From Gossypium raimondii (taxonomy: Eukaryota; Streptophyta; Magnoliopsida; Malvales; Malvaceae): a stretch of 64,000 nucleotides of DNA. Below are positions 1 through 12,471 of this stretch, piece after piece (position 1 is the first letter of the stretch; each line of letters starts with the position of its first letter). The notes beneath the pieces were generated by a model, which searched no databases, was not told the origin of the DNA, and saw nothing but the letters and a program-made list of their open reading frames with translations. Location of the stretch: positions 47,657,192-47,721,191 of the forward strand of contig NC_068566.1 in assembly GCF_025698545.1 (NCBI RefSeq), given 5' to 3'. The position numbers and the translations under genes are program-made.

Positions 1-3000
1 ATTAGGCACAGGCCAAGGGAAATCAATGCCCGAAGATTGCCTTTCATTGATTGTCACTCCATTTTGTAAGGTGCCCTCATAGAAGCTGTTAGAAGGAAAC
101 TCTGACAAACATGGGTGCATACGATATTGAACCTAAAATAGAACAGAAACATTTACTATAAGACAGACATGTTTTCTATCAGCAATTACATACAAATGAA
201 GGGAAAAACCAACAAAAATAAAGGGCATCACCTGCAATCTAATTGGCTTAACACCAAGTAAAATTAGACGTTCAAACAAAGACTGTGCTAATCCAGCACG
301 GGCAGCTTTCTTGCACATAATAACAGGACCAAGTTGGCAATGATCACCAACAAGAACAACCTAAAATAAAAATACTCATTAGAAAACCAAACAAGAAATG
401 TCAAGGGAAACAAGAGAAATCATATATTGATAAGTTAGATCCTCCGTTACCTGCTTCGCGCCAAGAACTAAAGGAATGAGACACTCAGGTTCCGTCGCCT
501 GAGTAGATTCATCAATAAGTACCTAATAAAGAGAAAAAAGGATATAAGAGCTTTTATCTTTTTAGAGATCATCAAAAATTACATGTCTGATTTATTCAAC
601 CTGACGGAACCTAAAATTAGCCAATCTAGGATCTCCAGCCCCAACACAAGTGCAACAAATGACATCAGCACTTTGGGATATTTCCCTCTCAGTTGCTCGC
701 TTCAGTGCTTTGTATTTTTTCTCGTCACTGCTCGACAACTCACCTGTAAATAGTGCAATTAAACAAAATTCAGCATAAGTAAGATTTTAATTTTCAAGCA
801 AGACAAGAATATTCATTGTCACTCTACAAGTTAATTGAAAACCTCCTTTTCATCACAGTCTAACCACGGCCATGTCCCAGTAACTCTAACTGGAACATTT
901 TCATCAAAAAAATATCCATCTAAATAAATTGTTTCTCATCATTGAGAACAGGAAAATTATCCCAACCTTGTTCATCTTTCAATTGTTGTAACTTGTGAAG
1001 TTCACTCTTCTCAGATGTGTCAAGATGTTGAACCTGCATGCAGCAATTGCCAACATGAATAATGCTATGCACAACAAATGAGGAACAGCAGAGATAACAA
1101 AATTAGACAACACAAACCTGATAATGCAGGGTCAAATGTTCAACAGGAGAACTTACAGCTTCTCTTGATTTTGCACAAAGTCTTACAACCTTTAGACAAA
1201 AGACATAATTAGGAACAAGTATTAATTTACACATAAATAAAGTTAAGACAAAACATTGTCAATGCAATTAACTTGACCACCAGCAGAATTTCTCTACCTT
1301 TAAACCAGTGGCACTTATTTTTTCAGCTAGCTGATCAACAGCAACATTACTTGGAGCACAGACCAGAACCTGAGAAGAGACTGAAATATCAGAAACAGAG
1401 ACAAAATAAAAGATGAACTATAGGAAGAATTGCATTGACGCTCCTACCTGCCCCTGACCCTGTTTAGCCATGTGATATACAATGGCAGCAGAAGTAACAG
1501 TTTTTCCAGTTCCAGGGGGACCTTGAATCAAACTTATAGGCTTCTGAAGAACACTCTTCACGGCAAAAACCTGTCCATCAAAGAAAGGTCAACACAAGTT
1601 GACACAAATTCAAAGAAAAATGTTATATAGCAAAAATCAACATATGAAGCCAAGCAAATAACAAAAGTACCATACTTGGGATGCATTCAATTCAGGCAGA
1701 CCAGGGGCACCAAAACGACGAGGCAGTGCGTTGCGAACCATCTGCACCTCAACCTCGTGACCAAGCAGATGATGGTAAATATATCTGCAAGAATAAACCA
1801 ATTAATTTACATTGAAGGGACTAACAATTCAAGTTCAGAAGATGCATGACCTTTGGGATAAATAACAAGACAGAAGCTAAGACTAAAGTGGACAACTTTT
1901 CCTTGAATAACAAGAGAATAAAATCAATGAGACCTCGTCGGCATCTGACTGAACAGAACAAATTTTTTATGATAAAACTTTATGTGATACAAAAAAGTAT
2001 CTCAACCCATGCCTAACCTATATCTAACAACCATATCTGTCAAAAAAACCCTATATCTAACCAAACTTAAAACATGCCTAAGAAACTATACCCAGAAAAT
2101 ATACTAAATATGAACCCTCAAAGTCGTAAATATTACAAGTCAACAAGTTAAACAGAACCATCTTTTTTTCTAAAGTAAAAATCTTTTATTTCCTCTATTG
2201 ATTTATTAAAAATGCTACTGCAGTACATGAAGCAAAAGAAATACAAACAGAAAACTGGAAATTTTATACATATGCCACTAGTTACCGTAACAATATATAC
2301 AAGCAAATACAAAGAAAACAAGTCAGCAAGCCTACCCACTAACACTAGTTTCATCAACTGCAAATGTTTTCATTGCCCCTTGCATTCGGTCAAAACTTGT
2401 ACTCTTCCACACAAAATCAACACTGAACCCATGGTTCACATCAACAGGAACTCCCTGCACCAAAATAATTACCGATGTTTAAATAACTCCCAAAAGACAA
2501 AATCGACAAAATAGAGAGATCAAAACTACCTGACTAGCACGGAGCTCTAGCGCAACCTCTTCTTGTGCCGTTAGCTTGATCTGAAACAACAGAAAGATTA
2601 TCTCTAAGTACATTTCTCATAGTACACCAGCTGCACAGATCTTATTCAGGAATACCACAAAATCATGTTTTATATAAATAATACATAGAATCAATGGCGC
2701 ATATATACAAGCATATATTAACACAAGAATTAAATGGGCAAGCTCATGGGGACACATACCACATGCCCAACAGACTGCCATGCAGGATGAGCAGCATCTC
2801 CTGAATAACGCAGACGCAACTCATCACCAGGTACTAGACGCAGCTCATTGTCTTCCTACAAAACCAGAAAATCAGATTTAACATTTATCAAACTCTAAAA
2901 CTAAAAGAGACCTCGTCATTCGAAAGGAAAGGTGGGGATGATCAACCAAGAACACCTTTGGGTAATAGAATTAATTCAGAGAAAACAATTAAAGCACCTT

Positions 3001-5573
3001 TGGAAAGACAAAATATGCAATACGCTTCTTGTTTAACCCAATATCCCATCGAACTGTAACATTATCCTTGCTTTGAGATTCTTTCATCATCTGCAGAAAA
3101 CAGAATTTTCAATTAGACATGAGTATATTTTTAGAAGAAAAAAAGGATATTGCACAGACAATTGAACTAAGGGCACTTAGATGGAGATAAGAAGTGTGAA
3201 CACAATATACATACTTTGTCATAATCAGCTTCAAGCTTGATAAGTGGAGCAAAAACATTTTGATACTGCAAAGGCCCCAACTTAATTAGTAAACTACATT
3301 ATAACAAGAAACTTCTTGTCTTTCCACAATAGTAAAGCACAGAAAAAATGATGCAATCTTTGCAAATTGGGAACCTGATAAGCATCTTCATACTTCAAGG
3401 CCACAGGCTGTGGTTCATCATCTACACCAGGCTTCTCAAGATCTTCAAGGGAGGCATCAGGATTTGTCTTCCAAAGCTCTTCTACCTTGTTTATTTGTTG
3501 AGCACTTATTTGCCGCGCCCGTAGCTGTTCTTTTTCAGACGGGATCTGTATAACTGAAATGTATTAGAAAGCCCTTAAATGAATTGATTATTTTCATGTG
3601 GTTGGGGAAATGCTAACCTTAACCAGCCACTGCAGAAAGCATCTATCATCAATAAGGGGGCACCACTGACTCAAGTCCCAATTCATGTCTTTCAAAGCAT
3701 TTACATTCAAACAAGGTTCTCTACAAAGAAGAACAACAACACTCTCTGTCTTAGCAGATATAAAACCAAGAAGGAAGACATTTCTGCATCCACAGTTGTA
3801 GCATTCAAGAATTGTTTCTCCCAAAGGACTATCTTTATGGAGGCAAACTTCCTTGTGTTTAGCTCGTACCTACACAGCAACAAAAAAACAAACTCATTAA
3901 TCAACAGCACCTGGTGACTAGCCCCAACTGGAGAATCTACAACACTAGTTCATACTCAATATATCAGTTAAAAACATATATATTTACTAAAAGCAATTTG
4001 TACGCAAATATATGTACAACAAGCTATGAAAGGTACACGACTAAAGGGAACTTTTACAAATTGAATAACACCATGGCTATATGAAATTGCTTGCCTTGGC
4101 AAGCTTGAGTAGCAAAGTACATTTTCGAAACTTAGTCAAGCAAGCAACAAAAAGTTGCCAGGTTGTGGGTTCACAAATGAAAGGTATACTAGAAGAGGAA
4201 AAAGAGCAAACAAGGACGGCATACAGAAAAACCAGTCCAAGCTAAAGAAAGAAATGATTACAGCATGGGCATGCTTAACAGTAGCAACAATGAATGGTGG
4301 TCCTCAGCATGTGTGAATGTATTAAAAAACTATTCCTAAAGCAAAGCATAATCGTAATCATGTTGCAATTCCAACAAGAAAAAGGTCTTGTCTCATGGTA
4401 TAGAATAAAGGCCTGACTTCTTATTACCGTCTATTATCCTTTTCTGTCAAAAACTATCAAATCAGGTCCTAATCATATACAAGCCATAATCAAACATAAA
4501 GACACGTCTGAATATTTTTAGAGAATGTCTAACTTCTTTTGGTCTTATAAGTAAACTCTTTATTCAAGCGGGAAAAAGAAAAATTCCAAATACTAGCATC
4601 TCATCTCAAGTGTGTAACAGCCTCCCAACAATCTCAAAGGGAAAGATGGAAATAAATTGTCTTCAATAAATCAAATGTAAGTTTCATTAATCTTAGAATA
4701 GTTATAAGAGGCACGCATGATGCCATAATTTCATGTATCCAAGTAACTGAAACATAACTTCTGACAAAGAATCTTGCATTTTGTGATTGAATCAAAATTT
4801 GTTGCAGAATTACCTAGTTTAAACCTTAAAGTGCATCTATCAACTTGGTACCAGTAACAAGTACCAACAATCATCTCCTTTATCAATCTACGAACACATT
4901 TATAATAAGCTCAACAAAATCCAAAGCAAACACCCGAAAAGAAAGGCACCATTCCCACTTAAGGATAAAAAATATATGTTCATTAAAACTTAATCAGCAC
5001 ACTAGTTCTCAAACAATTTATGCCAATGAATATAAGGGGGGAAAAAGAACTCACAAGATGATTAACAATATGCGATCCCGACGTATTCCCTCTTGAATTA
5101 CAAAACCATTTCCTACATGAAGGAACATTACAACGAACCACACAAGCCGGATTAGAAACCCCACAATATCGACAAGCGTGTTCCGCGAAATCCCCTTTCC
5201 CATACTCATAACCGCCATCCTCATCCCCAACCGTCTCCTCAAAATTCAATCCACTAATCCCCGTCGCTAACGAATCAACCACGGCCCCACTATTGCTAAC
5301 ACTATTGCTATTGCTGTTATTATTATTGCTCGTCGCGCCACGGCCAGCGCCTTTCGGAACGCTAGAAGGAGAAGAGGACGCGGGAGTGTCGGAATGGTGG
5401 TCGGAGGCTGAGCGATCAGCGACAGTAGCGTCAGAAGGCGTCGGCCAAGAACGAATCGGATCACGGAAGTCGGTGTACTCGAAATCGGACTCGCCTTGGG
5501 TGTTGAATTCGAGGAAGGTATAAGCGTCGGTGGCAGGGTCAGGTTGCGACGCCGTATCGAATTGAGAATCCAT
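1..5573 (-). CDS. UPF1: UPF1 RNA helicase (nonsense-mediated decay), 5' part
   Basis: ATP-dependent RNA helicase that drives nonsense-mediated mRNA decay in the cytoplasm with UPF2 and UPF3. Exons on the minus strand, 5' to 3': 5573-5055, 3869-3618, 3545-3375, 3265-3215, 3090-2998, 2855-2760, 2580-2530, 2454-2336, 1784-1676, 1570-1448, 1369-1298, 1189-1118, 1033-967, 743-601, 522-451, 360-232, 132-1. All borders are GT-AG and the frame stays open for about 757 residues. The N-terminus is acidic with an Asn/Ser run; the Cys/His-rich UPF2-binding domain starts with HACRYCG in exon 1 and runs into exon 2. Walker A GPPGTGKT lies near residue 504, DEST near 650 and GDHCQLGP near 675. Helicase motifs V-VI and the SQ-rich tail lie outside the window. 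The start was chosen from the family-typical [12 protein letters not shown] opening. Intron 1 is the longest (1185 bp). Confidence 0.96.
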
Positions 5574-6300
5574 TGAATGGAAAGGTTTCAGTGCTCCGAA
5601 TTCGTTAATTTTGATAATTACTAATGGGATTTTTGGCTTTGTTTCTTGAATTAGGGTTAGGGTTTGGTGGGGGAAAGAATGAATTGAAAAAAAAAATCGA
5701 ACCGGGGGAGAAAGAGAAAGAAAAAGAGAAAGGTGAAATTTGCGTTAAATATTGAATGCGATTTAGAGAGAGTTGTGTGTAAGCGCGAATAAAGAGCGCG
5801 TGGAGGGAAAACGCTGGTGTAAGGGAAACATTATCCACGTACACGAAACGCGCGGTTTTATTGTGTGGTGGAGGGAAAACTTAGCTGAAATCATTAAATA
5901 TAATAGAGGAACTCTACCATTTAAAACAGTTTCGTTAGCTTGCGTAATATAAAGTATTTATATCAATTTTTTAAATTTGGATTTAACATTGCTTGAAAAG
6001 GGCCAATTAAATTAGATATAATTTTTAATTATATTCTAACTAAAATTGAAATTTTGGATTATGAAATTACGAAACATAATTTTTTTCAATTGGATCAATA
6101 CTTCCAATTGAATAAGTATGAGGAAAAATCCATGGATAAAGATAGAAAAGTGTATTTCTAATCATAACTAAATCTTCAATTTATTTTTATGAGATAGATT
6201 GAAGCAAAATGGCTATTAAATGATAACTTTGGCTTACTCTAAAATCTAAATAAAAATAGCTTGAATGAAATTATAAGACTATCTATGTTGTACACTTTTC
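5574..6300. promoter_or_regulatory. UPF1 5' leader and upstream region
   Basis: Read on the minus strand, the sequence before the UPF1 start is pyrimidine-rich (CTTTCTC runs at 5708-5740) and carries two AACCCTA telo-box-like copies at 5650-5665. Such elements are common in leaders of plant housekeeping genes. I see no clear TATA box. From 5880 to 6300 the DNA is AT-rich and no gene was seen. Confidence 0.45.
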
Positions 6301-6310
6301 TTTATTTCCA

Positions 6311-6385
6311 CGGATTGTAGTTCAATTGGTCGAGCATCGCCTCAGTAAAAGCGAGAAGTCATGGGTTCGAGCCCGTAAGTCTCGA
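6311..6385 (+). pseudogene. Degenerate plastid-type trnD-like tRNA
   Basis: The stretch GGATTGTAGTTCAATTGGTC followed by a T-arm GGGTTCGAGCCC matches the D-arm and T-arm of plastid-type trnD-GUC as I remember it. The anticodon arm is scrambled: the expected GTC anticodon is not there and the acceptor ends no longer pair. It is therefore a dead copy of organellar origin. It is followed directly by flank that leads into a matK fragment on the other strand. Confidence 0.6.
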
Positions 6386-6472
6386 CGGATAAAATTTTTA
6401 AAATACATCAATTGATCCCTCCGTTTTCTGTCAAAGGGGATACAAATGACAGAATTTCATTCCCAACGATAT

Positions 6473-6904
6473 CTTTATCTTTTTTTTTCCTTTCTCTGAG
6501 AAAGATTTCTGGATATACGCACAAATCGGTCTATAATATCATAATCGGGGGAATCGGCCCACGCCGGCTTACTAATGGGGTGCCCTAATTTGTTACAAAA
6601 TTTCACCTTAGACAATGATCCAATGAGCGAAATAATTGGAATTCTTGTATCCAACGTCTTCACAGCATTATCTATTAGAGATGAATTTTCTAGCATTTGA
6701 CTCTGTACCACTGAAGGATTTAATCGCACACTTGAAAGATAGCCCAGAAAGTCGAGAGAATATTTAGATAATTGATTTATACGGACTCTTCCTGATTGAG
6801 ACCACAGGTAAAAATAATATTGCCATAAATCGACAAAGTAATATTTTCACTTATTGATCAGAAGAGACATATCCTTTAAGGCCAGAATTGACTTTCCTTG
6901 ATAC
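6473..6904 (-). pseudogene. matK fragment (organellar DNA in the nucleus)
   Basis: The minus strand reads as the C-terminal half of plastid maturase K: YQGKSILA-like, then [60 protein letters not shown] and [14 protein letters not shown] tryptophan codon in the KWKYYF region has become TGA. The reading ends early in an A-rich run, so the last part of domain X is missing. In the plastid matK sits inside the trnK intron, not beside trnD, so the source DNA was rearranged, possibly by way of the mitochondrion. The number of substitutions suggests an old transfer. Confidence 0.85.
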
Positions 6905-7522
6905 CTAATAAAATGTGAAAAGTAGATTTATTTTTTGCTTAAACCCGACTCAATTTAAGAGAAATAAATTTAATTTGCTTATATTTAATTTTTTTTATAT
7001 TGATTTTTATTTAAAGATAATTTAAAATATATAATACACTAACACTAAAAATATTAAAATAATTTTTTCTAACACATTAAAAATATTTATATTAAAAACA
7101 CTACCTTCAATAAAAATGTTTTATTATATTAAAATACAAATAAATATAACAAATATCCTATTGTATTATATATAAGTTTTAAAATTTTATATTTTGGGTT
7201 GGATTATTTAGTTAGATAAAAAAATTAGGTTTTCGGTTATGAGTTTAATTGTTATTGGGTTAGGGATTTAATATAAATATAAATATATATAATTATTATT
7301 TAACATATATATAATTAATATAATATTTTTTATAACATAATATATTTAGGTCAGGCTAGGCTCGAGCAAAAAAAATCTTGCTCAAGGCCTGATCCATATG
7401 GAAAACATGTCGTAAATTTTACTCAAGCCCATTTTTCAGGCCTTGTGTTTTGTCCAAACCCTCCCATTTCTCTAGGGGGCCTTCGAGTCTGGGCAGATGA
7501 CCTAACTTATGAGTAAGTCTAG
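6905..7522. repeat. AT-rich stretch with degenerate hAT-like remnant
   Basis: Mostly AT-rich sequence with no gene seen. From about 7340 to 7500 it contains GGCTAGGCTCGAGC and CTCAAGCCCATTTTTCAGGCC, the wording of the right half of the GGGCC-type elements described next to it. No terminal repeats or target duplication are left. Confidence 0.4.
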
Positions 7523-8157
7523 TAGGGGTGATCATGGGCTAGGCCAGACCGGGTTCGGCCCGAAATATGGGCCTAAAAATTTGTCCAAGCCTGGCCCGAA
7601 AAAAAATTGCTAAGCCCGAACCCGGCCTGGCCCGACCCATATTAAATTTTTTTAGCTTATTTCATTAAATAAAAAATTTTAAAACAAATATTAAAACAAA
7701 AAACAAATAATAAAAGAGACTAAAACAAATCTTAAAGCAATACACAAATTGAAAATATAATAAAAAGTGGTTATATTAAAATTGAAACAAATTAGAACTA
7801 AAAATAACCAAATTAATAATAAAACAAAAGTTTTACAATATCAAAATAATATTAAAAGCGACAACAGACAACATAAATTATGTTGTAACCAAAGCAAGTA
7901 ACACCAAAATAAAATAGTTGCAAAAGAACAATAAAACAGCTCCAAAACAGCATCAAGGTTTATAAAAATATATTTGATTAAAAATAAAATATATATATAT
8001 ATTTAATATATGATTCGGGTCGGGCCGAGCCCGAACAAAAAAAGTTCTCGTTTTTTTGCCCAAACCCATATTTCGGGCCTATATTTTTACCCGAACCCTC
8101 CCATTTTTGGACTGGCCATCGGGCCGGGCTGGGTAGCCCAACCCCTGATCACCTCTA
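7523..8157. mobile_element. Non-autonomous hAT element, 635 bp
   Basis: The element opens with TAGGGGTGATCA and closes with TGATCACCTCTA, terminal inverted repeats with one mismatch, followed inward by GC-rich arms rich in GGGCCGGGC. It is flanked by an 8-bp target duplication, AAGTCTAG (7515-7522) and AAGTTTAG (8158-8165), with one difference. An 8-bp duplication is the hallmark of the hAT superfamily. The AT-rich interior has no transposase reading frame, so the copy depends on an enzyme encoded elsewhere. Confidence 0.82.
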
Positions 8158-8388
8158 AAGTTTAGGCTCCATCTATGGATTAGAGGCAATGTATTCAGAA
8201 TCGAACCAATGGTTAAATCAGTCAGGTCATCGATTCATTAGCTCAATCAGTTCCATTGATTCATTTGGTCGATTAAATAAATTATTAAAAATAATTATTA
8301 TATATATATATTGGTTCAACCAAACAGTTCAATGCCCTTTTTCGGATCGGTTCCTTGTCCAAAACAGTTTGGTTCAAACAACCTTGAT

Positions 8389-8812
8389 TAAAGGTGTTCA
8401 TAGATTTGGTAGGGTAACATACTTTATGTTTGCTCAAACCTAGCCTGAAATATTTATTTTATTTTAAATTTAATATTTAGATTTTATTTTTCATGTTTTA
8501 ATTTTTTTATATAGATATCTTAACATTTTTTAAATATTTACATTATAATATTACATATTACTATAGATTTAGTTTTTTATGTGTTATAAAGTATATAATA
8601 TATAAAAATAACATAATATATCATTTTATAAACATAGAAAACAGGTCGAGCTCAAACTTTAAATGTTCAAGCTCAAGCTCGACTCGTATTTTAAATATGC
8701 CTAATTTTTTCCCCAAACTCATTTTTCTGGCGTAATATTTTTGCCCAAACTCACTCAACTTTCAAGCGAGCCTTCGGGCTTAGGCGGGTAACTCAGCCCA
8801 AGAATAAGTCTA
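8389..8812. mobile_element. Older hAT-like element related to the 7523 copy
   Basis: The left end TAAAGGTGTTCATAGATTTGG and the right end (reverse complement) TAGACTTATTCTTGGGCTGAG are diverged versions of the same terminal type. The interior again has paired motifs such as CAAGCTCAAGCTCGACTC. Possible 8-bp flanks ACCTTGAT and CTCTGGAT agree at only five positions, so the borders are uncertain. Confidence 0.5.
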
Positions 8813-9159
8813 CTCTGGATTATATATAGCTTTGGTTGATCCGATGTCATTTTTAAGTTTGGTTGTTTTAATGTGATCGCTCGACTTAATTTATATGATT
8901 GGATCAAATGGAGTACCTCAATGATTGAACATGATATCATTCTTCTTTTCACTATTTATTGCACGCCTCATTCTATTTTGTTCATCAGAAAGTAAATTAA
9001 GTTTAGGAATGTGTTGCTAGGAACATTAGACTTAGTGCTTATATAAATGATAAGATGGTTCGTCCCAAGGACAAAGCCAAAACCTTCTGCTAGGAGGGCC
9101 TAAAATTAAATAATAAAATTTCAAAGGAATCAAAGTACAATTTTACTAATGTATTTACT

Positions 9160-9770
9160 AAAACTTGGTATGTGTATATGTATATGTAATGGGTCGCAGT
9201 TCAAAGGCCGTAACCATTGCACCAAATGTGTCCAATGGAGGTCTATTGTTTAGATGGGGATCATTTGGCCCACAAGAACTGACCCGTTTCGGTAAGCTAT
9301 TGAAGAAGCCTGTCAGATTGAAGTCTGGGTGGCCCAATGATGAAGATATGGCAACATAAGGCTATATTGGTAAATATGGGAACTAATATTAGAAGATTAT
9401 TAGGAATCATATCTTGTAAATATTAGATTAGATTTGATATTTTGTAATATTGTAAATCTCTAAAATTAAGGGATAGGCTAATCTCGTCCGTCGATGTAAC
9501 TTTATCTTAACCATTGGTTTTGGGGAGCTTAACTATAAATAGAGAGTCTCCCCCTCTCTTGTAATTCATTTCATTCATACATTGTAACTTGAATTCTTAA
9601 GGGTAATAGAATTCTTGGAGAGCATTTACTCAAACACCTCTCGTGCATTCTTTCTATGGCTTTCTGTTGTTCTTTCGTAGCTTCTTTTGGCATAATTGCT
9701 TCCGCTATACAAATTAGAGCTTCAATTCCATGTGAATTAATCATAAAATTCAGCACTCATCAATTGTAAC
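9160..9770 (+). mobile_element. LTR-retrotransposon-like fragment
   Basis: The stretch carries an LTR-like core: ACTATAAATAGAGAGTCTCC at 9531-9550, followed by a CT-rich start region and TTCATTTCATTCATACATTG, as in many plant LTR promoters. A 64-residue open frame at 9165-9359 and a 61-residue frame on the other strand at 9571-9756 match nothing I recognise. I could not find paired LTRs, a primer binding site or pol domains, so this may be a solo or broken LTR. Confidence 0.4.
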
Positions 9771-10865
9771 CTTCAAAATTATCCATGAAATCAAAAACTA
9801 ATGAAATAAGTAGTTGGACCTTATTGTAAAAGTCTTAAAAACACAAAAATTTCAAGAAAAGAGCAAGAATTGAACTCACATGATGTAAAAATATGAAAAA
9901 CCAGCTTTAGAAGCTCTCATATGGCTGTTTTTGGCTGAAGATTGATGTAGAAATGTCTAGAAAATCTTTTAATTTCAATTTGTAGTTAAACTTTTACAAT
10001 TTTCTAATTTTACCCTTATTTCTCCCAATTCCATGATTTTTCTCTGCTTATGCCGCCCAAGCTATCATCTTTGGGCTAATTTTCCTTTTTAGTTCTCCCT
10101 CATTTAACACTTGAGTCATTTAATCATTTTAGCAAGTTTTGCACCTTTTTCAATTTAGTCATTTTTAATTAATTAACTATCAAAACGTTAAATATTTATA
10201 AAAATATTTATGGCTTGGTTTATGAAATTAAGTTCTTGATTCCTCGTTTTCGAAATCATTTTACCTAATAACTTCTTCTAAAACATAAATCACCAATTCA
10301 AGAATATTTCTAAAATCACACTTGACTCATAAATAGTAATTAATAAAATTTTTGAACTCACTCGTTGGATTTAGTGATCTCGAATCACTGTTTCTAACAC
10401 CACTGAAAATTGGGCTGTTACATAGCCTCTCAATTTATTCTAAGGTTACCGACTTTCAATGTATCGATACCTAGACCTCTAGTATCAAAATTTAGCTACC
10501 AAGTTGCATTAAAAATATTTTAAACACATTGAAACAATTTGGTATTAACTCAAAAACATTTGATACAAGTTGAAATACATGTTATTGAGTATTTTTCAAG
10601 TATTGAAAATGTTTAATTACTAAATGACTTGGTAATAAAATTGATCTTAAATGTTGTTATATCAAAAGCTTGAGACATCAAAGCTAACAATTTCTCCCTT
10701 TTTTATATAACAGAAGTTTAAGAGAATTTTGCATTTTGAAAACCCCCCAATCATTTAGACCCTTTCAAAATTAAAGTGTATGTATAACATTACAAATTGT
10801 ATCAAAATTCATGTATAATTTTTATTAACATTGATCTCATTATAGGTTCATATCATATCTGCTCT
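9771..10865. other. Intergenic, no gene seen
   Basis: AT-rich sequence with stop codons in all frames. I see no conserved coding segment, tRNA or paired terminal repeat here. Confidence 0.5.
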
Positions 10866-10996
10866 TTTTTATACAATGACTAGAACTACCCAATTCTCCT
10901 CTCCAACCCTTAAATAAGAGGATAATGCGCTTCAATACAATCAAACCCACATCCTCTTACATTGACAACAATACCAGTCGAGCTAAGACTCAATTA
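10866..10996 (-). repeat. tRNA-derived SINE, family 1, copy 1
   Basis: Read on the minus strand it begins GAGTCTTAGCTCGACTGGTA (A-box-like), then AAGAGGATGTGGGTTTGATTG (B-box-like), and ends in a region shared with the copy at 12353-12471. The A-box/B-box spacing fits a pol III promoter derived from a tRNA. Confidence 0.6.
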
Positions 10997-12352
10997 ACAA
11001 ATTCATATATGATTTTAATACTTATCCCTAGTGATAGCGTGAGCTAATTGTGAAATACATAAATATTAGGTTTTATATTTAAAAAGAAAAAAAGTTAAAG
11101 ATGTCCACTAAAACAATAATCATTTTGTTTGTGACTTGTGAAGAACAATGGAAAAGGATGCAATGTTGGCTAGCTAACCAATTTGCACAATCTTGTATGG
11201 GAATTAGGACAAATTGCACATGAAAGAGGATTATAAGTTCCTTAAGTAATCAAAGCAGTGTCTCCATCTTCTTTGTTGGGATTGTTTAGCCTTCTACTTC
11301 TCTTCAACTATCACTTTCTCATAACCTCCATTTAATTTAACATCTTCCTAGACCTAATCGATTTGAGCCAAACTCAATTAATGTGAGAAGTTTAAGTTTG
11401 ATTCAAAACTCAATTCCAACTTTTAAAAAACACTACCATTTTATTTTAAAATTCCACCATTAATTTATATATATTTAGTCAAATTTTGCTGTTAGTCCCT
11501 ATACTCCGTGTAAGTTATGAATTTAATTCTTATACTTTAATTTAATTAATCTTAGTTCATGTACTTTTCAAATTTCATAATTCCAGTCCTAATCCAAACG
11601 GTAGTAGCTAAATTTGTTTGGTTAAATTCTTCTAATGGTCTTGTACTATGCATAAGATTGTAAATTTAGTTTATGATCTCCAATTGGATTATTCTTACTC
11701 TCTATACTTTTGAATCTTGAAATTTCAATCTTAACGCAAACAACAATCATTAAATCTATCAATTGATTTTTCCGTAAGTAATATATGAAAATAGCAAACT
11801 GACATGGCATTGCACATGTGATAATATTTTGTTGCATTAAAATTTGAAAATAACAGAACTTAATAAATTTAAATAGCTACCATTCACCAAAACTAAAATT
11901 TGAAAAGTACATAAATTAAATCCGTACAATTGAAAAACATTTAAAAGCATTTTTCATAAATTATTAATTAATATATAAAAGAATAGTTGTGCCTTTTAAT
12001 TTATCTCAAAATATGCTGAAAAAACCTCTTTAAAAACTATTTTTAAAATACTACTATATTTCTAAAACCATTATTTATTTAAATTATGTTATAACTCACA
12101 CATTATGAATGTTGATAACTCCTATAATAAAGTATATATTATGTCAATGCAAAGATGCATAACCTTAAAAAAGTAACCTCTAATTTATTGTTGGTTAATT
12201 TTCTCATAATTATTTGTAATTTTATTTTATGGTTGTCAAATAATTTATGGAACAACAATAATATAAATTTTAATTTTTCTACGTAAATTTTTATTATAAT
12301 ATTTTTTATTTACTTCTTTTCATATGAGTGTAGTATCACGATTATTAGTTTT
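10997..12352. other. Intergenic with degenerate MITE remnants
   Basis: No gene seen. From about 11478 to 11840 there are repeated phrases of the type GTTAGTCCCTATACT and GGTTAAATTCTTCTAATGG, typical of old Mutator-type MITEs. No intact terminal repeats or target duplication could be defined. Confidence 0.4.
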
Positions 12353-12471
12353 TGTTTTTTTGATACAATGCCTAAGAAAATAAGAGAATAGTGCGCTTCA
12401 ACGCATTTAAACTCACGTCCTCTTATACTGATGATAAAACCGATATCAACTGAGCTAAAACTCAATCGAAC
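12353..12471 (-). repeat. tRNA-derived SINE, family 1, copy 2
   Basis: Same family as 10866-10996: on the minus strand CGATTGAGTTTTAGCTCAGT (A-box region), then AAGAGGACGTGAGTTTAAAT (B-box region), GCGTTGAAGCGCAC, and an A-rich tail (the T run at 12345-12361 on the plus strand). The tail marks the 3' end, so insertion was by retroposition. Confidence 0.65.

Noticed and set aside
6475-6729. Intact-looking 84-residue open frame as a real gene
   Set aside because: It is the broken C-terminal part of matK with an upstream TGA and a lost 3' end.
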